Origin: an uncultured Streptococcus sp.
GTDB lineage: Bacteria; Bacillota; Bacilli; Lactobacillales; Streptococcaceae
NCBI GenBank assembly: GCA_902461025.1
Contig: CABPWC010000014.1
Location: 1-22,237 of the forward strand
Direction of reading: 5' to 3'
Length of the DNA stretch: 22,237 bases
Made by a program: the position numbers and the translations under genes. The notes under the pieces were generated by a model. That model saw nothing but the letters and a program-made list of their open reading frames with translations. It was not told the origin of the DNA and did no database searches. Below are positions 15,638-22,237 of the stretch, piece by piece (positions within the stretch are counted from its first letter, which is position 1; each line of letters begins with the position of its first letter).

Positions 15638-16577
15638 CTTGGCTCAAATCCTTTGTCTTTGATACAATCAAGCGATAGCGTTGACCTAAGAGTTCTGCTA
15701 GGTGGTCCAAGTCTTTCTCTAGACAAAGAACCTTGACATTAGGGCCCGCATCCATGGTAAAGTAGCAAGATTCTCCTTGTTCCCTCAGCTGACGAACAAA
15801 ATCCATAGCCTCATAACTAGCATCTGTCAGATAAGAGAAGGCTGGAGTTGCAGTCTTTGTTGTAGCATGCATAGCAAGGGCATTCTTCTCTGTCAATTCT
15901 CCAACTTTCTTAAAGTCATTTTCCTTGAGGTAGACCAACATATCCTTGTAGTCTTGTTCAGACTGACGAACCCAGTCTTCAAAGGTCGTCGAAGTTTCTA
16001 CACAGAGCTTCATGCCATCTCGACTAGAGATTGGTTTTTTTTGGTCTTCCAAGACCAACATAATCATAGCAAGTTTCAAGTCAGTTTCAACTGGGTAAAT
16101 CTCTCCACTATCCTTGTCCCAAGCTGCTAAGGGACCATAAAAACTACGAGATGAAGACCCCGATGCAAACTTAGCTTCCAAAGACAATTCTCTGCGATTC
16201 ATCCCAAGTTGGAAATATGCATTACAAGCTTTAACCAGAGCAGACAAACCACTGGAACTCGAAGAAAGACCTGCTGCTGTTGGCATATTGTTCTTAGTAT
16301 CGATACGAACAAAACCTGCTCCTTCAGGGCGGTAGCGATCAATGATTTTACTCATCTTGGCATGCTCTGCTTCGTTTTGAAGTTGACCATTGATATAAAA
16401 AGTATCTGCGGTTGCATCTGCTGGTAAAGGAGAAAGTGTCGTCTCCGTATACATATTTTCTAAAGTCAGAGAGATACTGCTAGTCGCAGGAACCATCTCT
16501 TTTTCTGCCTTCTTTCCCCAATATTTAATAATAGCAATATTGGCATAGGAACGTACTGTTACAGGCTTTCGATCCAT
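15624..16577 (-). CDS. mvaD: Diphosphomevalonate decarboxylase
   Basis: A 317-residue GHMP-fold enzyme that converts diphosphomevalonate to isopentenyl diphosphate with ATP and CO2 release. Diagnostic features are SYANIAIIKYWGK at 10-22, the phosphate loop NMPTAAGLSSSSSGLSALV around 97-115, SGSSSRSFYGPLAAW at 139-153 (with the catalytic arginine, Arg144) and MDAGPNVKV at 275-283 with catalytic Asp276. The ATG lies 19 bases inside the 3' end of mvaK1. No separate promoter is visible. Confidence 0.97.
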   Translation of the reverse strand: MDRKPVTVRSYANIAIIKYWGKKAEKEMVPATSSISLTLENMYTETTLSPLPADATADTFYINGQLQNEAEHAKMSKIIDRYRPEGAGFVRIDTKNNMPTAAGLSSSSSGLSALVKACNAYFQLGMNRRELSLEAKFASGSSSRSFYGPLAAWDKDSGEIYPVETDLKLAMIMLVLEDQKKPISSRDGMKLCVETSTTFEDWVRQSEQDYKDMLVYLKENDFKKVGELTEKNALAMHATTKTATPAFSYLTDASYEAMDFVRQLREQGESCYFTMDAGPNVKVLCLEKDLDHLAELLGQRYRLIVSKTKDLSQDDAC

Positions 16578-17437
16578 GTCTGAACAGCTCCTTTCTCTTC
16601 TAATCTTTCAGCTAAATCTTGAGCTTGGTGATAGTCAGCTACTAAGGCTATAATACAGCCACCTAAACCACCACCACTCATCTTAGCACCTAAAGCTCCA
16701 TGTTCGAGAGCAGTTTCAACCAAGGCATCAGCCTCAAGGCTACTAACTCCTATTTCTTTTAGATTTCCATGTGCTTTTGTTAAAATCTCTCCCAGCATCA
16801 CGGCATCTTTTTTCTTTATGGCTTCTTCTGCTTGCTGGGTCAGCTCACCTAGTACATGCAAGAAAGGCAGAGCTTCCTTGCCCTTGCTCTCTACAACTTG
16901 GATAGCTTCACGAGTATGTCCATAGACTCCAGTATCTGCAATGACTAGATAAGCTGACAAATCCATGGCTAATTCTTCAAAACCTACATTCTTGATAAAA
17001 CGAATAGGCTGGTCACTTAGGCAAGTCTTAGCATCTAAACCACTAGGATTCATATGGGCAATCATTTCAGCTCGATTGACCAAAATTTCTAAAACATCAT
17101 GCGGAAGTTCTGCTTGGTAATAATCAAATACTGCACGAATGGCCGCAATACTTATGGCTGCTGAAGATCCCATCCCCCGTTTTTCTGGAATAGCCGAGTC
17201 AATTTGACAACGGATGCAAGCATCTTTAATATTTAGATACTCGAGAGAAGCATAAACGGCCATAGACAAGGTGTCCTCTTCAAACAGACGCCATGGTGTG
17301 GCTGCTGGAACCACCCGACAAGTCACTTCAACCTCTAAAAGAGGCAAGGAAATGGCTGGGGAGCCATAAACCACTGCATGCTCTCCGATTAAAATAATTT
17401 TACTATGTGCCTGACCGACACCAACTTCTTTTGTCAT
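16559..17437 (-). CDS. mvaK1: Mevalonate kinase
   Basis: A 292-residue GHMP kinase phosphorylating mevalonate. AHSKIILIGEHAVVYG (10-25), the loop PEKRGMGSSAA (84-94), SGLDAKT (132-138, with Asp135 in the catalytic position) and KMSGGGLGG (252-260) are present. The pneumococcal enzyme is known to be feedback-inhibited by diphosphomevalonate, and the same is likely here, though the site cannot be confirmed by eye. AGGA sits about 5 bases before the ATG. The 123 bases upstream hold the terminator of the choline-binding protein gene and an AT-rich stretch with TATAAT at 17508-17513 lacking a -35; no consensus promoter could be fixed. An AGATGA/TCATCT mini-hairpin lies just upstream of the ribosome binding site. 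No mevalonate-forming genes (HMG-CoA synthase, reductase) are in the window. Confidence 0.96.
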   Translation of the reverse strand: MTKEVGVGQAHSKIILIGEHAVVYGSPAISLPLLEVEVTCRVVPAATPWRLFEEDTLSMAVYASLEYLNIKDACIRCQIDSAIPEKRGMGSSAAISIAAIRAVFDYYQAELPHDVLEILVNRAEMIAHMNPSGLDAKTCLSDQPIRFIKNVGFEELAMDLSAYLVIADTGVYGHTREAIQVVESKGKEALPFLHVLGELTQQAEEAIKKKDAVMLGEILTKAHGNLKEIGVSSLEADALVETALEHGALGAKMSGGGLGGCIIALVADYHQAQDLAERLEEKGAVQTWIESL

Positions 17438-17525
17438 TTAATCCTACTATCAGATGAAAATCATCTTTTTCTAGATAAAATTTTAGAACTTTATTCCTTT
17501 CTATTTTATTATATTTTCACAAAAA

Positions 17526-17553
17526 AAGCGATTGTTTCCTTTCACAATCGCTT
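17526..17553 (-). terminator. Terminator of the choline-binding protein gene
   Basis: A perfect 10 bp stem, AAGCGATTGT (17526-17535) with ACAATCGCTT (17544-17553), has an 8-base loop and is followed on the - strand by a run of T. It starts 7 bases after the stop. Confidence 0.93.
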
Positions 17554-17560
17554 GTTTTCA

Positions 17561-18493
17561 TTACTGTACCCACTCGCCATTATCATTAACGTAGTAGCCA
17601 CCTACTGTAGTATTCACAGCCAAGGCACCTGAACTATAGGCATAGTACCATTTACCATTAACTTGGAACCAGCCTGTCACCATAGCTCCTGACGAACGGA
17701 GGTAATACCAAGTATTATCGACATAAATCCAGCCTGTTTTCATATCACCGTTTTGATCATCTAGGTAATACCAAGTGGAGCCTTCTTGATACCAGCCTGT
17801 TGCCATAGCTCCTGATGAACGGAGATAGTACCACTTGTTACCAAGATATTGCCAGCCCGTTTGCATTGTAGCAGTTGTTGGATCTAGATAGTACCAAGTT
17901 GAATCATTGTTTATCCAGCCACGTGCGAGCTCTCCAACAATCAATCTGTTGATGCGAGAATCAAAGCCACCATCCTCCTGTAAATAATACCAGTGCCCCT
18001 CATCATGAACCCAACCGGTTTTTAAGGTGTGATAACTTCTTTGGTCTTCAAAATAGTAGACTCGTTTCTCAGTAGAGCTATCATATTGTTCACCATGGTG
18101 TTTGTTGGTATTTGTAGCAGTTTTTGCTTCTAAAACTTGCTTACCAACAAATTCTTGTAGTACCCCATCTTGACCAAAGTAAAACCAATCTGGTCTAAAA
18201 GCAACATCTTGCCTTAGAGAAGAACCAATCGTAACCCCTTCGTGTGGAGCAGGTATATATTGCCAGCCGACAACCATCTCTCCAGATAAAGGATCAAAAT
18301 AATAGTACTTACCATCAATCACTCGCCAGTAGGTTTCTTTGAGTTCCCCCTTCTTGTAGTAGGTTCTACCATTCTCTTGGACAAACTGCCAACCTTCTGA
18401 ATCAACATCATCCGCAAATACTGTATTTGTTGCTAACAGACTAAAGAAGAAGACTGTTAGGCTAACTTGCATCATTTTTTTCAAAAAATTCAT
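17561..18493 (-). CDS. Choline-binding surface protein of the CbpC/CbpJ type
   Basis: A 310-residue exported protein. Residues 1-27 are a signal peptide (KK, a hydrophobic core, cleavage after VFA). The rest is built from choline-binding modules with the GWxxxxxxWYYL pattern: two to three diverged ones at about 34-110, a less repetitive middle (110-160) containing KHHGEQYDSSTEK, then regular repeats from about 160 to 290, and a short tail GGYYVNDNGEWVQ. Such modules dock on phosphocholine of teichoic acids. There is no separate catalytic domain, so it is a pure binding protein like pneumococcal CbpF, CbpC or CbpJ; I cannot separate these orthologues. The frame is open upstream to 18550, but that start lies upstream of the promoter; GGAGG sits 8 bases before the ATG at 18491-18493. 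It lies between ritR and mvaK1. Confidence 0.92.
   Translation of the reverse strand: MNFLKKMMQVSLTVFFFSLLATNTVFADDVDSEGWQFVQENGRTYYKKGELKETYWRVIDGKYYYFDPLSGEMVVGWQYIPAPHEGVTIGSSLRQDVAFRPDWFYFGQDGVLQEFVGKQVLEAKTATNTNKHHGEQYDSSTEKRVYYFEDQRSYHTLKTGWVHDEGHWYYLQEDGGFDSRINRLIVGELARGWINNDSTWYYLDPTTATMQTGWQYLGNKWYYLRSSGAMATGWYQEGSTWYYLDDQNGDMKTGWIYVDNTWYYLRSSGAMVTGWFQVNGKWYYAYSSGALAVNTTVGGYYVNDNGEWVQ
17669..17831 (-). repeat. Direct repeat within the choline-binding modules
   Basis: Two copies of about 40 bases, at 17669-17708 and 17792-17831, are offset by 123 bases (41 codons, two modules) and differ at only a few positions. They encode the RSSGAM(V/A)TGW segments at residues 226-234 and 267-275. 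Such tandem copies can recombine and change the module number. Confidence 0.8.
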
Positions 18494-18512
18494 ACGTGTT
18501 TCCTCCAAAACA

Positions 18513-18541
18513 ATTGTAGCAAAGACTAAACTACATGTCAA
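18513..18541 (-). promoter_or_regulatory. Consensus promoter of the choline-binding protein gene
   Basis: TTGACA (18536-18541), a 17-base spacer and TACAAT (18513-18518) on the - strand are a near-perfect sigma-70-type promoter. Initiation near 18506 gives a leader of about 13 bases that begins just ahead of GGAGG, which fixes the start at the ATG ending at 18493. Confidence 0.92.
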
Positions 18542-18562
18542 TATATACAATCCTCAAAAAAA

Positions 18563-18582
18563 CAGTTGCATTTCTGCAACTG
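18563..18582 (-). terminator. Terminator of gnd-ritR
   Basis: CAGTTGCA (18563-18570) and TGCAACTG (18575-18582) form a perfect 8 bp stem with a 4-base loop and a T7 tail on the - strand. It begins 5 bases after the ritR stop. Confidence 0.93.
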
Positions 18583-18587
18583 CTTTT

Positions 18588-19277
18588 CTATTCTTGCATG
18601 GTGTAACCCACACCACGAACTGTTTTGATATAACTTTTTTGACCTTTTACGTCAAGTTTGCTACGTAGATAACGGATATAAACATCCACGATATTGGTTT
18701 CGGTCGCACTCTCATACTTCCAAACACTTTCCAGCAACTGCTCACGAGTTAAAACCTTCTTGCTTCCCATAAGGGTCGCTAAAAGATCATATTCCCGGCG
18801 TGTCAAAGCAATCATCTCATCACCACGATAGACAGTATGATGTTCAACATCCATACGCAGATTACGATAGGATGTTGGAACTTTCATCTGACTACAATGT
18901 TGGTCAATGAAGTCCCGACCTCGAAAAATGGCTGAAATTCGTTCGACCAAATTTTCTATAATCACTGGCTTATAGATGTATGAAACAGCAAAACGCCGGA
19001 TAGTTTCAAGTTGGTTTTGTAACTCTTCTCGGTGGTCCAAAACCATGATCACTGAAGCTGGTTTTGTCCGACTCAGCTTTTCTGCAAAATCCTGGGCTGT
19101 CATATCCCCTAAATGAGCATTCAGTAAAATCAAGTCATAGTCTGTCTGAAGAGCCATGGAAAGAGCATTTTTGCCCTCTTCTACCTGATCAACTCGGTAT
19201 TGCTCTTTTTGGAGTTCCAGACTTAAAAAATGAGCTAGATTTCTTTCTTTCTCAAGTAATAAAATCCGTTTCCCCAT
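18588..19277 (-). CDS. ritR: RitR orphan response regulator (repressor of iron transport, redox-sensing)
   Basis: A 229-residue OmpR-family regulator: receiver (1-118) and winged-helix DNA-binding domain (about 132-229, RREYDLLATLM and VDVYIRYLRSKL). The phosphoacceptor Asp is replaced by Asn53 (ILLNAHLG), and the acidic pocket is also altered (Glu9 present, the second acid replaced by Lys10), so it cannot work by ordinary aspartyl phosphorylation. Cys128 in the linker (DQHC) matches the cysteine that in pneumococcal RitR is oxidised to make an active dimer. That protein represses the Piu iron-uptake genes and links iron to oxidative stress. No cognate kinase gene is adjacent, as expected. 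It follows gnd by 11 bases with AGG-type ribosome binding, so the two are co-transcribed. Confidence 0.95.
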   Translation of the reverse strand: MGKRILLLEKERNLAHFLSLELQKEQYRVDQVEEGKNALSMALQTDYDLILLNAHLGDMTAQDFAEKLSRTKPASVIMVLDHREELQNQLETIRRFAVSYIYKPVIIENLVERISAIFRGRDFIDQHCSQMKVPTSYRNLRMDVEHHTVYRGDEMIALTRREYDLLATLMGSKKVLTREQLLESVWKYESATETNIVDVYIRYLRSKLDVKGQKSYIKTVRGVGYTMQE

Positions 19278-19288
19278 GGCAGACCTAC

Positions 19289-20713
19289 TTATTTTTCGTC
19301 ATACCAAGAGTAGTGGAATGTTCCTTCTTTGTCTTTACGTTGGTATGTGTGGGCACCAAAGTAATCACGTTGTGCTTGGATCAAGTTCGCTGGAAGGTCA
19401 GCTGAACGGTAGCTATCAAAGTAAGTAATGGCTGCTGAGAAGGTTGGTACTGGTACACCAGCTTGAACCGCAAGAGCAACAATATCACGAACAGATTGTT
19501 GGTACTTAGCTGTTACATCCAAGAAGTACTCATCCAAAAGAAGGTTGGCAAGATCTGCATCACGGCTGTAAGCATCTGTAATCTTTTGCAAGAAACGAGA
19601 ACGGATGATACATCCAGCGCGCCAGATAGATGCGATATCTGCAAATGGCAAGTTCCAGTTATTTTCTTTAGAAGCTACACGCAATTGCGCAAAACCTTGT
19701 GCGTAAGAAATGATTTTTGAGAAGTAAAGGGCTTGACGGATCTTTTCGATCAACTCAGCCTTATCTCCTTCAAATTTGAAAGCAGCTGGTTTTGGAAGCA
19801 CCTTGCTAGCGTGTACACGTTCTTCTTTATAAGTAGAAATGTAACGTGCAAATACTGATTCCGTAATGAGTGACAATGGCACGCCAAGGTCAAGCGCTGA
19901 TTGACTCGTCCATTTACCAGTTCCCTTGTTTCCTGCAGCATCAAGGATGTAGTCTACGATTGGTCCATCTTGACCTTCATCATCTTTGCGTCCAAGAATG
20001 TCAGCAGTGATTTCGATCAAGTAGCTGTCCAATTCTCCCTTGTTCCACTCAGTAAAGATTTCAGCCATATCTTGAGCTGAAAGGCCAAGTAAGTGTTGCA
20101 TCAAATCATAGCTTTCAGCGATTAATTGCATATCACCGTACTCGATACCGTTGTGGACCATTTTCACGTAGTGACCAGCTCCATCAGGACCGATGTAAGT
20201 CACACATGGTTTGCCATCTTCTGGTGCTTTTGCAGAGATTTCTTCAAGAACATCTGCTACCAATTCATAAGCTTCTTTTTGTCCACCAGGCATGATAGAA
20301 GGACCTTCAAGGGCACCTTTTTCACCACCAGAGACACCAGTACCGATAAAGTTGATTCCAGAGTTTGCCAACTCTTCGTTACGACGGATGGTATCTTTGT
20401 AGAAAGTGTTTCCTCCGTCAATCAAGATGTCGCCTTTATCCAAGTGTGGAAGAAGGGCTTGAATGGTTGCATCTGTACCAGGTCCAGCTTGAACCATGAG
20501 CATGATACGGCGTGGCTTTTCGATTGAGTTTACGAAGCTTTCAATATCATAGCTTGGCACGAAGTTTTTATCAGGGTGGCTAGCAATTACATCTTCTGTT
20601 TTTTCTTTACTACGGTTATAAATGGCAACTGTATAGCCACGAGATTCAATATTAAGGGCAAGGTTACGACCCATTACGGCCATACCCACAACACCAAAGT
20701 TAGCTTTTGTCAT
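19289..20713 (-). CDS. gnd: 6-phosphogluconate dehydrogenase (decarboxylating)
   Basis: A 474-residue enzyme converting 6-phosphogluconate and NADP+ to ribulose 5-phosphate, CO2 and NADPH in the oxidative pentose phosphate pathway. The Rossmann motif GVVGMAVMGRNLALNIESRG is at 7-26, with the NADP-selecting NRS after it (33-35). The substrate-binding and catalytic signature GAGHYVKMVHNGIEYGDMQL is near 180-199, and the C-terminal tail has the FGAHTYQR segment. AGGAG about 7 bases before ATG is the ribosome binding site. The NADPH it makes feeds antioxidant systems, which suits co-transcription with the redox regulator ritR. Confidence 0.97.
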   Translation of the reverse strand: MTKANFGVVGMAVMGRNLALNIESRGYTVAIYNRSKEKTEDVIASHPDKNFVPSYDIESFVNSIEKPRRIMLMVQAGPGTDATIQALLPHLDKGDILIDGGNTFYKDTIRRNEELANSGINFIGTGVSGGEKGALEGPSIMPGGQKEAYELVADVLEEISAKAPEDGKPCVTYIGPDGAGHYVKMVHNGIEYGDMQLIAESYDLMQHLLGLSAQDMAEIFTEWNKGELDSYLIEITADILGRKDDEGQDGPIVDYILDAAGNKGTGKWTSQSALDLGVPLSLITESVFARYISTYKEERVHASKVLPKPAAFKFEGDKAELIEKIRQALYFSKIISYAQGFAQLRVASKENNWNLPFADIASIWRAGCIIRSRFLQKITDAYSRDADLANLLLDEYFLDVTAKYQQSVRDIVALAVQAGVPVPTFSAAITYFDSYRSADLPANLIQAQRDYFGAHTYQRKDKEGTFHYSWYDEK

Positions 20714-20741
20714 GTGACACTCCTCTTGTTTAATATGTTTT

Positions 20742-20750
20742 ATTTTATCA
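20742..20750 (-). promoter_or_regulatory. Probable promoter of gnd-ritR
   Basis: TGA followed by TAAAAT on the - strand is an extended -10 about 29 bases before the gnd ATG. A weak TTTCTT lies 17 bases further upstream. No terminator hairpin is visible between mapZ and gnd, so read-through from mapZ may add to gnd expression. Confidence 0.5.
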
Positions 20751-20789
20751 TGTTTATTTGTGAAAAGAAAGAATTTTATAACGATTGGA

Positions 20790-22232
20790 CTAGTAGTCTA
20801 AATCATCCGCATGTCCGGCACCATTCCCCACAAAGTATCCTGTCTTACAGTTTAGAGTGAAGAGATAAGTTCCATCTGGTTTATAAAGATTATAATATCC
20901 ATTACCATTCACAATGTTTACACGTTCCAAGATATACTGGTTGCCGGAGATATATCCACGCGCACGAGATGTCTCAAGAATCTTTTCAAGAACACCATCA
21001 GCAAATTCCCATGCAGGATTACTGCTATCGTTCACAGCAGATTGATTGTATGGTACTCGGCTAGCGCTTCTTTGTAGATTAACGCCTTCGCTTGATAAGC
21101 CACCATTCCCAGTATTAGTAGATGCTGCGGTTTCGTTTGTTGAAGTAGATGGACTACTTTCTGTAGTTGGGCTTGAAGCTTCTTGGCTAGCAACTGTCGT
21201 TGAAGCTGTACTTGTTAATTGACTCTTACCGAGGCTGATTGCTTTATCTAGCAGTTTATCAATTTCTGTATTACCAGTCTTGATATCCGTAAATTTGGCA
21301 TCTGCTTTAATTTTCGCATTTGTATCTAAGACGCCATCTGTAATAGCTGGGGTCTCAAATTGAGCATTCACTTCTTGGATAGCCTTTATTTGTGTTTCTA
21401 AGCTATCGTATTTTGATTTGGCAAGAGTATACTCTCTCGCTCCTTCAAGTTTGTCTAGAAGTTCCTTCAATTGATTTAGTTGACTAAACTGGCTATTTTT
21501 AAGAGCTGTTTTATTTTCATCAGTATAAAATGTGTCATAGAGCGTATTAAATTGTTCATAGACTGACTGATTGCTTACCAGGCCTGAATCTGCTGCCTTA
21601 GTTTGAAGCTCTTGAGAAGAACGCGTAATCTGACGATAAACATAATAGCTACCTCCCAAAATTAAGAGGACTACTAAAATAATAGATGATAAAATCGCCC
21701 ATTTCTTTTTATTTTGTGGTTGATCATCTGTTTGAGCATAACGAGACAAGGGTTGCAGTTGATCTTCATTTTCCTCATAAACCACTGCAGCTTCGGAGTT
21801 ATCAACCTCAGCCATTTCCACAGCTTTCAATTCATCCTTAAAAGGTTGCTCGAGAACTCTTGTTTCCTCTTCTTCAACTTCTTTGGCTAGAATTTCAGTT
21901 GTCTCTGCAGCTTCCGCAAGTGCAATGGCTTCCTCATCCGGATTTAATGTATTTTCTTGTTCAGTAGTCTCTCTCACTTCCTGAATCATCTCATCCAGGC
22001 TCTGTGTAACTTCATCTTTTTTCGTTTGTAGATTTTCGAACTTGTCGGCTTCGATTTCTTCACGGTGTTGCTTGATATATTTGTCCAAGATGGTATCATC
22101 TGAAGTCACACCAGCCTCAACTTCTTCATTCTTACGAATAGCCTGACCAACCGTTAAATCTTTAGCTTCTTCAAATTCAAATTTAGATTCTTGCTCACCC
22201 TTGTGATGGCGATTGCGTCTTTTCTTACTCAT
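20790..22232 (-). CDS. mapZ: MapZ (LocZ), mid-cell-anchored division-site protein
   Basis: A 480-residue bitopic membrane protein that marks the cell equator and guides FtsZ rings in streptococci. The cytoplasmic part (1-176) starts with a basic patch KKRRNRHHK and a conserved segment to about residue 55, the FtsZ-binding region, then a long acidic stretch with threonines that in pneumococcus are targets of the kinase StkP. One membrane helix spans about 178-198. The extracellular part has a helical domain (about 205-335), a Ser/Thr-rich linker (338-378, many TESS/STST runs) and a C-terminal domain (about 388-480) thought to bind peptidoglycan. The ATG is at 22230-22232; only 5 bases upstream are in the window, so its ribosome binding site is cut off. 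It is somewhat longer than the pneumococcal protein as I recall it (464 residues). Confidence 0.95.
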   Translation of the reverse strand: MSKKRRNRHHKGEQESKFEFEEAKDLTVGQAIRKNEEVEAGVTSDDTILDKYIKQHREEIEADKFENLQTKKDEVTQSLDEMIQEVRETTEQENTLNPDEEAIALAEAAETTEILAKEVEEEETRVLEQPFKDELKAVEMAEVDNSEAAVVYEENEDQLQPLSRYAQTDDQPQNKKKWAILSSIILVVLLILGGSYYVYRQITRSSQELQTKAADSGLVSNQSVYEQFNTLYDTFYTDENKTALKNSQFSQLNQLKELLDKLEGAREYTLAKSKYDSLETQIKAIQEVNAQFETPAITDGVLDTNAKIKADAKFTDIKTGNTEIDKLLDKAISLGKSQLTSTASTTVASQEASSPTTESSPSTSTNETAASTNTGNGGLSSEGVNLQRSASRVPYNQSAVNDSSNPAWEFADGVLEKILETSRARGYISGNQYILERVNIVNGNGYYNLYKPDGTYLFTLNCKTGYFVGNGAGHADDLDY

Positions 22233-22237
22233 TTGCA

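Noticed and set aside
15777..16130. A 117-codon + strand frame opposite mvaD.
   Set aside because: Antisense shadow of a well-supported enzyme gene, with no start signal or family features.
17452..17465. AGATGA/TCATCT mini-hairpin upstream of mvaK1 as a riboswitch or attenuator.
   Set aside because: Six pairs with a tiny loop in an AT-rich region is expected by chance, and no aptamer-like structure surrounds it.
18494..18550. Nineteen extra N-terminal residues on the choline-binding protein.
   Set aside because: They would be encoded upstream of the predicted transcript start and would bury the signal peptide.
1..22237. CRISPR array, prophage, toxin-antitoxin pair or bacteriocin cluster.
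   Set aside because: No regularly spaced repeats, integrase, transposase, small paired toxin genes or GG-type leader peptides were seen on either strand.

Overview
The window is core chromosome of a low-GC Gram-positive coccus, almost certainly a Streptococcus of the mitis group (S. mitis, S. oralis, S. pneumoniae or a close relative). The evidence is a MapZ division-site anchor, a RitR regulator with Asn53 and Cys128, a choline-binding protein beside ritR, the mvaK1-mvaD-mvaK2-fni mevalonate cluster followed by liaF-liaS-liaR, and near-identity, as far as I can recall, to pneumococcal proteins. Species cannot be fixed from memory. No phage, insertion sequence, CRISPR array, tRNA or rRNA was found.

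Left part (1-5660). The 3' end of an amino-acid ABC transporter binding protein reads in on the + strand and ends at a strong hairpin. Four - strand units follow: a metallophosphoesterase, a TehA/TDT-like membrane transporter, and the operon zapA - cvpA-family gene - mutS2, driven by a good promoter at 5591-5619.

Middle (5644-9814). Divergent + strand genes are rnhC (RNase HIII) and lepB (signal peptidase I), then recD2 (5'-3' helicase). rnhC appears to start almost at its transcription start. recD2 and tig converge on a 200-base intergenic stretch made of nested imperfect hairpins. This is the most unusual DNA in the window and looks like a small structured repeat fused to the tig terminator.

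Right part (9815-22232), all - strand. In transcription order: mapZ (division-ring placement), gnd and ritR (pentose phosphate enzyme plus redox/iron regulator), a choline-binding protein with its own consensus promoter, the overlapping mevalonate genes making isopentenyl and dimethylallyl diphosphate, the LiaFSR envelope-stress system, and trigger factor. In pneumococcus, as I recall, the mannitol PTS and cbpF/cbpG genes lie between liaR and tig; here only about 110 bases do.

Nearly all of this is housekeeping: envelope growth and division, isoprenoid precursors for the undecaprenyl carrier, protein export and folding, and genome maintenance. I do not see a convincing undescribed multi-gene system. 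Several start codons were reassigned using ribosome binding sites and promoters.
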